Assembly (NCBI GenBank): GCA_900759005.1
Contig: CAAEUQ010000166.1
Coordinates: 1 to 32,691, forward strand
Source of the DNA: Clostridia bacterium
GTDB taxonomy: Bacteria; Bacillota; Clostridia; Christensenellales; Aristaeellaceae
Length of the DNA stretch: 32,691 nucleotides
Reading direction: 5' to 3'
Program-made: the position numbers and the translations under genes
Shown: positions 24,671 to 32,443 of the stretch, piece by piece
How the letters are laid out: the number at the start of each line of letters is the position of its first letter
How positions within the stretch are numbered: the stretch's first letter is position 1
The notes under the pieces: generated by a model
Database searches by the model: none
The model's input: only the letters and a program-made list of their open reading frames with translations
Told to the model about the DNA's origin: nothing

Positions 24671-24698
24671 AATCCCGACGATGCTGTCGGGATTTTTT
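24671..24698. terminator. Bidirectional intrinsic terminator between dprA-like and glgB
   Basis: AATCCCGAC (24671-24679) and GTCGGGATT (24686-24694) form a nine-pair stem with a six-base loop. Runs of T follow in both directions (TTTTTT on plus, TTTTTGTTTT on minus), so it serves the two convergent genes. Confidence 0.93.
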
Positions 24699-24706
24699 AT
24701 GCTTTT

Positions 24707-26725
24707 TCAGCCCTTCGTGCGCTGGAATACAATCGCGGTGCGGCAGGGAATGTACGCGCTGAAGCCAACCCCCTTATCCATGACCGCTTCCGTGTGATAA
24801 ACGTACTCATGATCGACGCGATCCTGCCCGCCGTAGCAGGAATCGTCGGTCGAAAACAGCGCGCGATACGTGCCTTCGCCGGTCGCGTGCGCAGGAACGA
24901 AGAAATCCGTGGGCGAATAGCGGGCGCTGAAGTTGAATACGTAAATCATTTCGCCCTTCGCGTAAGCGATGATCTTCTTTTCCTGATCGATCCATAGATT
25001 CATCGCCGTGGTCTTGCTAAGCACGCGATAGCGGCGCACGAATTTCAGCATATCGCGATCGAACTGATTCAGCCACGAGTATTTCAGAAACGGACTGTCC
25101 GCCAGCGACCACTGCCGGCGCGCATACTGATAGCTCCAGCCGTTGCCTTCGCGCGGAAAATCAATCCACTCGGGATGACCGAATTCATTGCCCATGAAAT
25201 TCAGATACGCGTCGCTGCCGAGCGTGAGCGTGATAAAGCGAATCATCTTGTGCAGCGCAATCGCGCGATCGATCGCGATGGAATGGTATTCCTTTGCCAT
25301 GCCGCGGTACATTTCGGAATCCGCCATTCGGAACATCAACGTCTTGTCGCCGACGAGCGCCTGATCATGCGATTCAGTGTAGCCGACGTTCTTTTCCTGC
25401 GGTCTGCGCGTGGTCAGCTCATACCAGAGCCGATACAGATCCCAATCCTCGTCCGGCGTATCCTTGATCAGGCGAATCCAGTAATCCGGAATGCCCATCG
25501 AAAGCCGGTAATCAAAGCCAATACCGCCGCAGCGAATCGGAATGCACATTCCGGGCATACCGCTCATGTCCTCCGCAATCGTAATCGCAAAGGGATTGAC
25601 CGCGTGCACCAGCTCATTTGCCAGCTGAAGGTACGTGACCGCCTCAACATTCGTGTTCAGGCTGAAATACTGCCGGTAGCTGGTGAAATTCTCGCCCAGA
25701 CCATGATTGTGGTACAGCATCGAGGTCACGCCGTCGAAACGGAAGCCGTCGAAATGGTATTCCTCAATCCAGTACTTCAAATTGGAAAGCAGAAAATGAA
25801 TGACCTCGTGCTTCCCATAATTGAACAGGCGCGATCCCCAGGCAGGGTGATCGTCCGGCATGAAATACTGATCGGGCGTTCCGTCGAACAGATTCAGACC
25901 TTCTCCAACATTTTTGCACGCGTGCGAATGAACGACGTCGAGCAACACATAAATGCCCATTTCATGTGCGCGGTTGATCAGATATTTCAGATCGTCGGGT
26001 GCGCCGTACCAGCTGCTTGCGGCGAAGAAATTACTGACCTGATAGCCGAACGACGCATAATACGGGTGCTCCATGATCGCCATCAGCTGAATCGTATTGT
26101 AGCCGAGCGCCTGAATGCGCGGGAGAATCTTATCCGCGAATTCGCGATAGGTGCCGATGCGCGCTTCCTCCTGCGCCATGCCGATGTGCGCTTCGTAAAT
26201 CAGCATCGGCGAGGGCTTGTGCTTTTTATAGCCGCCATCCGTCCAGGAAAACGGCGTTTCCGGCTCCCAGACTATGCCCTCGAATCGGAGGGTCTCCGGA
26301 TTCTGGCGCGCACAATGAATGTAAGAGGGAATGCGGTCGAACTTTTCGTCGCCGCGCGTGATCTCGAGCAGTACGCGCGAATTGTGGGCAATCGCGTCCA
26401 TGCCGGGAATTACAATCTCCCAAACGCCGCCCTCTAGACGGGTCAGCGGGTGCGAGGTTCGATTCCAGCCGTTGAATTCGCCAATCAGGTGAATTGCGTC
26501 CGCACCGGGCGCCCATTCGCGGAAGACCCAGCCGTCCTCCGTTCGATGAAAGCCGTAATAAAGATATCCGTTTGCAAACGAAACGAGATCCGCCTTGTCG
26601 CCGAGCAGACGCTGGCGCGTGTCCGCGTGCCGCTTCATGCGCAGCTCGATATCACTCTCGTAGGGCTTGAGAAAGGGATCGATGGACAAAATCTTGTAAG
26701 AAGCCTTTTTTGTGGTTTTCTTCAT
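24707..26725 (-). CDS. glgB: 1,4-alpha-glucan branching enzyme, eukaryote-like (GH13)
   Basis: Makes alpha-1,6 branches in glycogen by moving a cut alpha-1,4 segment. An N-terminal CBM48-like domain (about 60-150, with WAPGADAIHLIGEFNGWN) leads into the GH13 barrel with DVVHSHA, the nucleophile Asp331 in GFRFDGVTSMLYHNHG, the acid Glu385 in IAEDMSGMPG and Asp454 in YTESHDQALVGDKT. These motif versions, especially GVTSMLYHNHG and ESHDQALVGDKT, are those of eukaryotic GBE1 and plant SBE rather than the usual bacterial GlgB. The length (672 aa) is also near GBE1. GGGAGGTGA precedes the ATG at 26725. No other glycogen genes are in the window. The gene is divergent from spoIIIAA; glycogen-like reserves are used during sporulation in some Clostridia, but the link here is only position. 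Confidence 0.94.
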   Translation of the reverse strand: MKKTTKKASYKILSIDPFLKPYESDIELRMKRHADTRQRLLGDKADLVSFANGYLYYGFHRTEDGWVFREWAPGADAIHLIGEFNGWNRTSHPLTRLEGGVWEIVIPGMDAIAHNSRVLLEITRGDEKFDRIPSYIHCARQNPETLRFEGIVWEPETPFSWTDGGYKKHKPSPMLIYEAHIGMAQEEARIGTYREFADKILPRIQALGYNTIQLMAIMEHPYYASFGYQVSNFFAASSWYGAPDDLKYLINRAHEMGIYVLLDVVHSHACKNVGEGLNLFDGTPDQYFMPDDHPAWGSRLFNYGKHEVIHFLLSNLKYWIEEYHFDGFRFDGVTSMLYHNHGLGENFTSYRQYFSLNTNVEAVTYLQLANELVHAVNPFAITIAEDMSGMPGMCIPIRCGGIGFDYRLSMGIPDYWIRLIKDTPDEDWDLYRLWYELTTRRPQEKNVGYTESHDQALVGDKTLMFRMADSEMYRGMAKEYHSIAIDRAIALHKMIRFITLTLGSDAYLNFMGNEFGHPEWIDFPREGNGWSYQYARRQWSLADSPFLKYSWLNQFDRDMLKFVRRYRVLSKTTAMNLWIDQEKKIIAYAKGEMIYVFNFSARYSPTDFFVPAHATGEGTYRALFSTDDSCYGGQDRVDHEYVYHTEAVMDKGVGFSAYIPCRTAIVFQRTKG

Positions 26726-26749
26726 AGAATGTCACCTCCCGACGCGTCT

Positions 26750-26778
26750 ATTATACCTGAAAATACCGATCGAATCAA
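26750..26778 (-). promoter_or_regulatory. SigA-type promoter of glgB
   Basis: On the minus strand TTGATT (26778-26773) and TATAAT (26755-26750) are 17 bases apart, a near-consensus pair, about 25 bases upstream of the glgB start. Confidence 0.8.
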
Positions 26779-26793
26779 ATTAAATTTTATCCG

Positions 26794-26822
26794 GCATATT
26801 CATTTCGCGCCGCCCATAGGAT
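26794..26822 (+). promoter_or_regulatory. SigE-type promoter of the spoIIIA operon
   Basis: GCATATT (26794-26800) matches the SigE -35. After 14 bases comes CATAGGAT (26815-26822), close to the SigE -10 CATACAnT. The spoIIIAA start is 25 bases further on. The spoIIIA operon is a SigE target in Bacillus. Confidence 0.65.
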
Positions 26823-26846
26823 TTTGCATGAACGGAGGAAAATGTA

Positions 26847-27725
26847 ATGCCGGACTTGGAATGGACGCGATTTTTCCCGGAGACGGTCGCCGACGCAATT
26901 CAAAAACGCGCCGAAAGGCTGACGGAAGTGCGTTTGCGCGCCGGGCAGGAAATACAGCTGAAAACACCGGAAGACGAAACATGGGTTCCGCCGGTTCTCG
27001 CGCCCGAGGAGATTCGCCGAATCGCGGTCGACATGATGGAAAACAGCTATTACGCGTGCGAAAATCAGCTCGCGAGCGGGTATTTTACAATGCGGTGCGG
27101 CTGCCGCGTCGGCGTAGCGGGCGCGTTTTCGGAAAACGGCGACCAGTATGTGCTGAATGCAATCGGATCCATGTGTATTCGAATTGCGAGAGAGAGAAAG
27201 GGCTGCGCGCAAGAATTATTCGAACACGTCGGACGTGAAAACGGGATTTCGAACGCGCTGATTATATCGCCGCCCGGTTTGGGCAAAACGACGCTGCTGC
27301 GCGATCTGGCACGGCTGATTTCGGAAAGCGGACGCATCGTCGGCATCGCGGATGAACGCGGTGAAATCGCTGCTGCCAGATTCGGCGTTCCAAAGATGGA
27401 CGTCGGCGCGCGGACGGACGTGATCGACGGTTGCAGGAAGCATATCGCGATGCTGAATCTGATTCGCAGTATGTCGCCCGAGGTTATTCTGACCGACGAA
27501 ATCGGCGATGCGCGCGACAGAATTGCCGTTCGAGAAGCGGCACGAAGGGGCGTAAACGTGATTGCAACCGCGCACGCGCGCGATATGGACGACCTGTCGC
27601 GCGGATCATTGCGAGAATTGCTGCAGGATGGATTGTTCGAATACGTGTTCGTACTGTCCGAGCGCCCAGGCAATATCGGCGCAATCTGGAAAAGAAATGC
27701 GCAGGAAGGGTATCGGCAAATTTGA
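26847..27725 (+). CDS. spoIIIAA: Stage III sporulation protein AA (ATPase)
   Basis: The cytoplasmic, secretion-type ATPase of the SpoIIIA-SpoIIQ channel that joins the mother cell to the forespore during engulfment. Walker A is PPGLGKTTL within residues 141-150, followed by LRDLARLIS. Walker B is EVILTDEIGD (212-221), and a conserved ATAHARDMDDLSRG segment follows. The fold is related to type II/IV secretion ATPases. The length of 292 aa is normal. GGAGG precedes the ATG with an ATGTA in between, whose first ATG is followed by a stop, so ATG 26847 is the start. It is the first gene of the eight-gene operon; spoIIIAB follows after a 54-base gap. Confidence 0.95.
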   Translation: MPDLEWTRFFPETVADAIQKRAERLTEVRLRAGQEIQLKTPEDETWVPPVLAPEEIRRIAVDMMENSYYACENQLASGYFTMRCGCRVGVAGAFSENGDQYVLNAIGSMCIRIARERKGCAQELFEHVGRENGISNALIISPPGLGKTTLLRDLARLISESGRIVGIADERGEIAAARFGVPKMDVGARTDVIDGCRKHIAMLNLIRSMSPEVILTDEIGDARDRIAVREAARRGVNVIATAHARDMDDLSRGSLRELLQDGLFEYVFVLSERPGNIGAIWKRNAQEGYRQI

Positions 27726-27779
27726 AAAGTGCCGACGTTTAGAAGGTGGACAAGCGGAGCTTTTCGGAGGTAAGCAAAA

Positions 27780-28268
27780 ATGCAATCGCGATTGGTTTGC
27801 GCAGGAATTCTCGTGACATGTACGGCGTGCGGCGGCTGGCGTCTTGCGCGGCGCGCGACGCTTCGGGCGCGGCAACTGCGGGAGATGATCGATGCGCTTG
27901 AACTCATATCCGTGCAGCTGAATCAGGGCGACGTGCGGCTTGGCGACGCGTTTGGGGAAAGCGCTTGCGCGCCGTTTCAGGATGTGGGTAAAGAAATGCG
28001 CAGCGGATTGCGTCCGGCAGACGCATGGGCGCGCGTCATGCAGCAGCGAAATGACGTGCTGATGACGCCGGAAAAGAATGCCCTTTCAACGTTGTTTTCC
28101 GACTTGGGCGAACGAAGCCGCAGTGAAACGACGGCGAAGCTGAACGCAGTTCTTGCAGAGCTCGTCCAAATCGAGCGGACGGCGTGCGAACGCGCAGCAC
28201 GTGCGGAAAAACTCTATCCGCCGATGGGAATGCTTGCAGGATTGGCGATCGCGGTGTTGATGGTGTGA
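27780..28268 (+). CDS. spoIIIAB: Stage III sporulation protein AB
   Basis: A membrane protein distantly related to the GspF platform of type II secretion systems, thought to organise the SpoIIIA complex. An N-terminal hydrophobic segment (about 5-20) is followed by a helical domain with ALELISVQLNQGDVRLGDAF and ALSTLFSDLGERSRSE, and a second membrane helix lies at the very C-terminus (GMLAGLAIAVLMV). The length (162 aa) is close to the usual 170. CGGAGG lies eight bases upstream. The next gene starts 42 bases later. Confidence 0.92.
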   Translation: MQSRLVCAGILVTCTACGGWRLARRATLRARQLREMIDALELISVQLNQGDVRLGDAFGESACAPFQDVGKEMRSGLRPADAWARVMQQRNDVLMTPEKNALSTLFSDLGERSRSETTAKLNAVLAELVQIERTACERAARAEKLYPPMGMLAGLAIAVLMV

Positions 28269-28310
28269 CGAGTGCTTAAAAGCGACGGCAAATATAAAGA
28301 GGTGGCGCGC

Positions 28311-28505
28311 ATGAACGTTGATATTCTTTTCCGAATCGCGGCGATTGGGGTACTGGTTACGGTAATCGCGCAGGTGCTTACGCGCGCGGGGCGCGAGGAT
28401 ATTGCGACACTGGCGACGCTTTCGGGACTCGTGGTGGTTCTGATTATGGTCGTGGATATGATTTCTGATCTGTTTGAAACCATACGCCGCCTGTTTTCCA
28501 TTTGA
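28311..28505 (+). CDS. spoIIIAC: Stage III sporulation protein AC
   Basis: A 64-aa membrane protein with two predicted helices (about 5-22 and 33-52) and the family segment VTVIAQVLTRAGREDIATL. It is related to SpoIIIAD, and both are thought to form part of the membrane base of the feeding channel. AGAGGTGG lies before ATG 28311; the TTG or other upstream in-frame starts would include that site. The length equals the family norm. Confidence 0.93.
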   Translation: MNVDILFRIAAIGVLVTVIAQVLTRAGREDIATLATLSGLVVVLIMVVDMISDLFETIRRLFSI

Positions 28506-28520
28506 AACATGGAGGCGGAT

Positions 28521-28907
28521 ATGACGGTCGTTCGCATCGTGCTGATTTGCCTTGCGGCGGCGCTGATGTGCGCGATGCTCCGGTTTGCGCGGCCGGAGAT
28601 GGCGATGGCAATTTCGCTTTCGGTAAGCTTGATTGCGCTATTGATGACTGCTGACGCGATTCAGGCGGTGTTCGGCGAAATGGAGCTGCTGATCGGCATG
28701 GCGCGCATGGACGAGGGCAATACGCGGCTCGTCGCGCGCGCGGTGGGAATTTCAATCATTGCCGAATTGGGGGTGCAGATATGTCAGGACGCGGAGCAAT
28801 CGGCGCTCGCAGGACGCATTCGGCTTGCCGCGCGACTGACCATGCTCGCGATGGCGCTTCCTCTCGCGCGCGAAATTGCCGAATCGCTGTCGCTGCTCTG
28901 GCAATGA
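28521..28907 (+). CDS. spoIIIAD: Stage III sporulation protein AD
   Basis: A 128-aa multi-helix membrane protein homologous to SpoIIIAC in its second half (VARAVGISIIAELGVQICQDA). The ATG at 28509 lies just before a GGAGG (28511-28515), whereas the ATG at 28521 is five bases after it, so 28521 is chosen. It overlaps spoIIIAE by the four bases ATGA, which indicates coupled translation. Confidence 0.92.
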   Translation: MTVVRIVLICLAAALMCAMLRFARPEMAMAISLSVSLIALLMTADAIQAVFGEMELLIGMARMDEGNTRLVARAVGISIIAELGVQICQDAEQSALAGRIRLAARLTMLAMALPLAREIAESLSLLWQ

Positions 28908-29977
28908 TGCTGCTTTTCGTGCGGCCGGCGATTGCGGAAGCGGCACAGCGGATTCTGGATGCGATCGATTTAACCGACGCGCAGTCGCTGGCGGAGGAAA
29001 GCAATCTGGATATGGAGCGCGTAATCGGCGCGTTTTTGTCCGGCGATTTTGAAAGTGCGTTCAGCACGGTCGAGTGGCGAAGCGTGGCGGACAGGCTGTT
29101 TGCGGATGGAGCGGGCAAGCTGATCCGCGCACTGATTCCGCCGATCGGACTGTCGCTGCTGATGCGGCTGATGCTGAAAAAGGGCGCGGCTATGCAGCGC
29201 GCGGCGCGATTTGTTTGCCGCGCGGCGTGCGTGATACTGCTGGCAGGCAATTTTTCAAATGTCGCCGCATCTGCGCGCCAGGTATTTGCGATTTCGGAAA
29301 AGTGCATTTCCGCAATAACGCCGGCAATGGTGACCGCTGCGGCATTTACCGGTGCGGACGGTACATCCGCCGTAATTTCACCCGCAGCGGCGCTTGCGGG
29401 AGGTGCGATTCGCGATTGCCTTTCGAGCGGCGGCATGACGCTTGCGATCAGCGCGGCGACGATTGCCGCCGCGGGCAATATGGCGGAGGGAATTTCGCTG
29501 GAGCGGCTGTTTCGCCTGATTCGCCAGACGGCGCAGACGCTTTCCGGCGTGCTGGTTGCCGCATTTATGGGCATGACCGCGCTCGGCGTTCGTATGGGCG
29601 CGGCGCGGGACGGCGCAATGGTTCGAACGGCGCATTTCGCAATCGAGAGCGTTGTTCCGGTCGTGGGCGGCAGTGTTTCGGAATCGCTCGACGCGCTGCT
29701 TGCGACGGCGGCGACGGTCAAAAACGCAATTGGCGCAACAGGGCTGTTCCTGATCGCTGCGGCGTGCTTTTCGCCGATTGCGCGTATCGGAATTAATACG
29801 CTGATTTTGAAGTGCATCTCGGCGGTTTCCGAACCGGTGCAGGACGATATGCTGACTGCGATGACCGATCAGTTTGCCAGTGCGGGCGAAATTCTGCTGG
29901 TGATCAGCATCAGCGCCGCGCTTCTGGCGGCGACTTTGATGGGCGGCTGCATCGCGATCGGCGGGGGAAGGGTATGA
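28904..29977 (+). CDS. spoIIIAE: Stage III sporulation protein AE
   Basis: The largest membrane protein of the SpoIIIA complex. After a short signal-like start (MMLLFVRPAIAEA) comes an external segment (ILDAIDLTDAQSLAEES to about residue 60), then several membrane helices with small-residue stretches such as GGAIRDCLSSGGM and LIAAACFSPIARIGIN. The ATG at 28904 overlaps the spoIIIAD stop (ATGA) and gives 357 aa. An upstream in-frame ATG at 28781, with GGGGG before it, would give 398 aa but overlap spoIIIAD by 127 bases, and its first 35 residues are not membrane-like. The short start is therefore preferred, though its signal peptide has no basic residue. Confidence 0.88.
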   Translation: MMLLFVRPAIAEAAQRILDAIDLTDAQSLAEESNLDMERVIGAFLSGDFESAFSTVEWRSVADRLFADGAGKLIRALIPPIGLSLLMRLMLKKGAAMQRAARFVCRAACVILLAGNFSNVAASARQVFAISEKCISAITPAMVTAAAFTGADGTSAVISPAAALAGGAIRDCLSSGGMTLAISAATIAAAGNMAEGISLERLFRLIRQTAQTLSGVLVAAFMGMTALGVRMGAARDGAMVRTAHFAIESVVPVVGGSVSESLDALLATAATVKNAIGATGLFLIAAACFSPIARIGINTLILKCISAVSEPVQDDMLTAMTDQFASAGEILLVISISAALLAATLMGGCIAIGGGRV

Positions 29978-30150
29978 ATGTAATTCGCGATTCGATTCAG
30001 TGTTTGAGCGCCGTATGCCTCCTGATCGGACTGCTCGAATGTGCGCTCGACGAGGCGGAACCAGACGAAAATATCAAGCTCCTGATGGGGCTCGCCGTCT
30101 CGGTTACGGTTGTTCGCGCGCTGGTCGGCGCAATCAGGATGCTGCTTTGA
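29974..30150 (+). CDS. spoIIIAF: Stage III sporulation protein AF, reduced to the membrane part
   Basis: Position in the operon and the two-helix membrane pattern (about residues 8-25 and 36-56, with DENIKLLMGLAVSVTVV) identify SpoIIIAF. The ATG overlaps the spoIIIAE stop (ATGA). It is only 58 aa. Bacillus SpoIIIAF has about 206 aa, with a ring-building motif domain after the same membrane part. Only 15 bases separate its stop from the spoIIIAG start, and no other frame there encodes such a domain, so this is not a simple frameshift. It would not be able to form a ring outside the membrane. Confidence 0.85.
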   Translation: MNVIRDSIQCLSAVCLLIGLLECALDEAEPDENIKLLMGLAVSVTVVRALVGAIRMLL

Positions 30151-30165
30151 TGGGGGAAATGCGGT

Positions 30166-30516
30166 TTGAGGAAGCTCAGAGACGCGCTGAAGGGCGTTCG
30201 CAAACTGGAATGGCTGCTCGTGATTGCGGCGATTGCAGCGCTGATCGTGCTGTCGGGCGGCAATTTCCTGCCGGGCGCGCATCAGACGGCGCTGGAAAAG
30301 CGCATTCAGGCGTCACTTGCGCAGATCGACGGCGTTGGGCGCGTATACGTCACGATCACGGAAAACGCCCGCGGCGAACCGTCGGGCGCGCTGATCATTG
30401 CCGAGGGCGCGGCGAACGTGCGCACGCAGCTGAAAATCCAGTATGCGGTGCAGACGCTGTTATCACTGGACGCGCAGAAAATTGAAATTATGCAGTACGG
30501 GGGCGGTAAATCATGA
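30166..30516 (+). CDS. spoIIIAG: Stage III sporulation protein AG, short form
   Basis: A channel component that forms the large ring in the space between mother cell and forespore. A basic cytoplasmic N-terminus, one membrane helix (about 16-32) and a single ring-building motif domain (IQASLAQIDGVGRVYVTIT followed by SGALIIAEGAANVRTQ) are present. At 116 aa it is about half of the Bacillus protein (229 aa); the long insertion between the two halves of the ring motif, which makes the beta-barrel in the Bacillus ring, is missing. The start is TTG 30166, with GGGGGAA eight bases before it. The stop overlaps the spoIIIAH ATG. Confidence 0.88.
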   Translation: MRKLRDALKGVRKLEWLLVIAAIAALIVLSGGNFLPGAHQTALEKRIQASLAQIDGVGRVYVTITENARGEPSGALIIAEGAANVRTQLKIQYAVQTLLSLDAQKIEIMQYGGGKS

Positions 30517-30989
30517 AAAGAGTGCTTCGAAACGGCGCGTGTATCGTGCTGATGATCTGTTTGAGCTTCGCGGCGGGAAGATTTACACGCGTTCCGGAAA
30601 GAAAGGCGGCGAATGTGAAAACCGTAGCGGCGCAGGCGGAAGCGGATCCGATCGACGCGTTTCGAACGGAGCGCGAGCAGCTTCGTCAGATGCAGGCGGC
30701 GCAGATCGACGAGCTGATTCATTCCGAAAACGCCGATTCCGAGGTGATTCGAATGGCACAGGCGCGCCTGCTCGAGCGGCTCGACGATCAGGAAAAGGAA
30801 ACAACAATCGAGGGCGTGCTTCGTACGCGCGGATTTAAGGACGCGATTGCGACCGTACACAGAGATTCGGTGAATATTCTCGTGCGAGCGGAATCGCTCT
30901 CCAGGCAGGAAACGGCGGTCATTCTCGAGCTCGTCGTGCGCGAGACGGGGATTTCCGGCGGAAATGTCAAAATCATTCCAATAAATTGA
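30513..30989 (+). CDS. spoIIIAH: Stage III sporulation protein AH
   Basis: The mother-cell protein that binds forespore SpoIIQ across the intermembrane space. One N-terminal membrane helix (about 7-22), a linker, a helix (DAFRTEREQLRQMQ) and the C-terminal ring-building (YscJ/FliF-like) domain with TIEGVLRTRGFKDAIATV and VNILVRAESLS are present. The length is 158 aa against 218 in Bacillus; the missing part is the acidic linker, so the fold is complete. It overlaps spoIIIAG by ATGA and is the last gene of the operon. Confidence 0.94.
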   Translation: MKRVLRNGACIVLMICLSFAAGRFTRVPERKAANVKTVAAQAEADPIDAFRTEREQLRQMQAAQIDELIHSENADSEVIRMAQARLLERLDDQEKETTIEGVLRTRGFKDAIATVHRDSVNILVRAESLSRQETAVILELVVRETGISGGNVKIIPIN

Positions 30990-30999
30990 CGCAAAGTAT

Positions 31000-31028
31000 T
31001 TGCGCTGAACGCGATTATCTGGTATAAT
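31000..31028 (+). promoter_or_regulatory. SigA-type promoter of asp23
   Basis: TTGCGC (31000-31005) and TATAAT (31023-31028) are 17 bases apart, with TG one base before the -10. It separates the vegetative asp23-amaP-nusB unit from spoIIIA. Confidence 0.75.
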
Positions 31029-31055
31029 GGTTGATAAGTAAAGGAGGTATGCACT

Positions 31056-31676
31056 ATGGTTGAAAACAATCCTTCCGATGTGAAGCTCGATGAGAATCCG
31101 GACGGTACCGTTTCTTTCGCTACGGACGTCGTGGCGACGATCGCCGGTCTTGCGGCGACGGAAGTCGAAGGCGTTGCGAGTATGTCCTCGCCGTCCTCCG
31201 CGCTTGCCGATATGTTTTCCAGAAAGAATACCCGCAATTTTACCAAGGGCGTGCGCATTGATCTGGATGGAAACTGCGTGACCGTGGATGTGACGATCGT
31301 AGTCGAGTACGGATCTCCCGTGCCGGACGTTGCGCGCAGCATTCAGGAAAACGTAAAAAAGGCGATTGAGACGATGAGCGGACTGACCGTTCATTCCGTC
31401 GACGTGCACGTTTCCGGCATCAGTTTCGAGCGCGATCAGCGCGCGGCGAAGGAGCTGGACGAGCAGCAGAAGAAGATGCTCGAACGCGCCGAGGCTGAAA
31501 CGGCGGAAACCGCTGTGGCTGAGAAAGCGCCGGTTGCCGAAGAAACGCAGGATGCGGACGGAGAGTTGGACGACGAAATCGATATCAGTGAAGACGTCGA
31601 CGAAATCGAGGAAGATCCGGAAGAAAACCCTGACGAGGAACCTGAAGAGCCCGAAGCGAATTCCGACGAGAAATAA
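31056..31676 (+). CDS. Asp23/Gls24 family envelope stress protein
   Basis: An abundant, membrane-associated protein family linked to cell-envelope homeostasis. The Asp23 domain covers about residues 15-130 (FATDVVATIAGLAATEVEGV, VVEYGSPVPDVARSIQENV, VDVHVSGISF). A charged helix and a highly acidic tail, mostly Glu and Asp from about residue 160, follow; this tail is longer than in Staphylococcus Asp23. The length is 206 aa. AAAGGAGG precedes the ATG. In Clostridia this gene commonly stands between spoIIIAH and nusB, as here. The AmaP-like gene next door probably provides its membrane anchor. Confidence 0.92.
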   Translation: MVENNPSDVKLDENPDGTVSFATDVVATIAGLAATEVEGVASMSSPSSALADMFSRKNTRNFTKGVRIDLDGNCVTVDVTIVVEYGSPVPDVARSIQENVKKAIETMSGLTVHSVDVHVSGISFERDQRAAKELDEQQKKMLERAEAETAETAVAEKAPVAEETQDADGELDDEIDISEDVDEIEEDPEENPDEEPEEPEANSDEK

Positions 31677-31703
31677 CCGCGCGCTCCGGAGAGGAGAATG
31701 AGA

Positions 31704-32411
31704 ATGAAATTCGGAAAGAGAGTACTTCTGTTTCTGCACTGGCTGATGTCCGTAATCGGCATGGCGTCGATCGTGTTCCAGAAGCAGACGCAGGTGATTA
31801 CGCAGTCGATTCAATATGAAATCGGCGAAAAATACGCGCATATCCTGTTCATCGCGCTGATGGCGGTTTACGCGTTTTTGAGCATCGTCTGTGTTGTGCT
31901 GATCGTAAAGCGCGACGCAAAGCGTGGCGAGCGCGGATTCATCACGATGGATTCGTCCGAAAACGGAAAGGTTCGCATCGCGGTCAGCGCGGTGGAGCAG
32001 ATGGTGCGCAGGGCGATCGAAACTGTGGACGGCGTTGCCGAAACGAAGATTGCCATCAGCAATCAGGACGACGCGCTGAACGTAACCGTAAAGGCGGTGC
32101 TCGCGGGCGGCGCGCACGTGCCGACGGTCACTCTGAATATCCAGCGCGCGATTCGGCAGTATGTTGAGATGAATTGCGGTGTGGCGGTTTGCGCAGTGAG
32201 CGTAAATGTTCAATCGATCTCCAATACCGTGGAAATGCCGAAAATGCCGCAAACGCCCGTTCAGCCCGCGCCGGTAACTGAAACGCCGAAAGCCGAAGCG
32301 CATGAGCCGGAACATTCGGAGACGTTGGAGCCCGCGGCAATGCCGAACGAGCCGGAGGAGACCTACTGGCAGCCGGAAGAACCAGCTGAAGAAGAGACGG
32401 AAGAAAAGTAA
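31704..32411 (+). CDS. amaP: Alkaline shock response membrane anchor protein, AmaP-like
   Basis: Two N-terminal membrane helices (about residues 5-24 and 47-68) are followed by a cytoplasmic domain related to Asp23 itself (KVRIAVSAVEQMVRRAIE, LNVTVKAVLAGGAHVPTV) and a proline- and glutamate-rich tail. In Staphylococcus AmaP anchors Asp23 at the membrane. AGGAG (31692-31696) is too close to ATG 31698, so ATG 31704 (seven bases after it) is preferred; the protein is then 235 aa. It is 27 bases after the asp23 gene. Its tail composition resembles that of the Asp23 protein. Confidence 0.87.
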   Translation: MKFGKRVLLFLHWLMSVIGMASIVFQKQTQVITQSIQYEIGEKYAHILFIALMAVYAFLSIVCVVLIVKRDAKRGERGFITMDSSENGKVRIAVSAVEQMVRRAIETVDGVAETKIAISNQDDALNVTVKAVLAGGAHVPTVTLNIQRAIRQYVEMNCGVAVCAVSVNVQSISNTVEMPKMPQTPVQPAPVTETPKAEAHEPEHSETLEPAAMPNEPEETYWQPEEPAEEETEEK

Positions 32412-32443
32412 CGAACTTGCGAGAGATGAGGGAAGAATTGCTA

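Noticed and set aside
25175..26437. 420-codon plus-strand open frame opposite glgB
   Set aside because: Antisense shadow; glgB has intact GH13 motifs and its own promoter and ribosome site. Composition is atypical for a protein.
30306..32315. Very long minus-strand open frame (669 codons) opposite spoIIIAG-AH, asp23 and amaP
   Set aside because: Rich in Arg, His and Leu, with no domain pattern; it lies opposite four well-supported genes with their own ribosome sites. It results from strong codon bias leaving few antisense stops.
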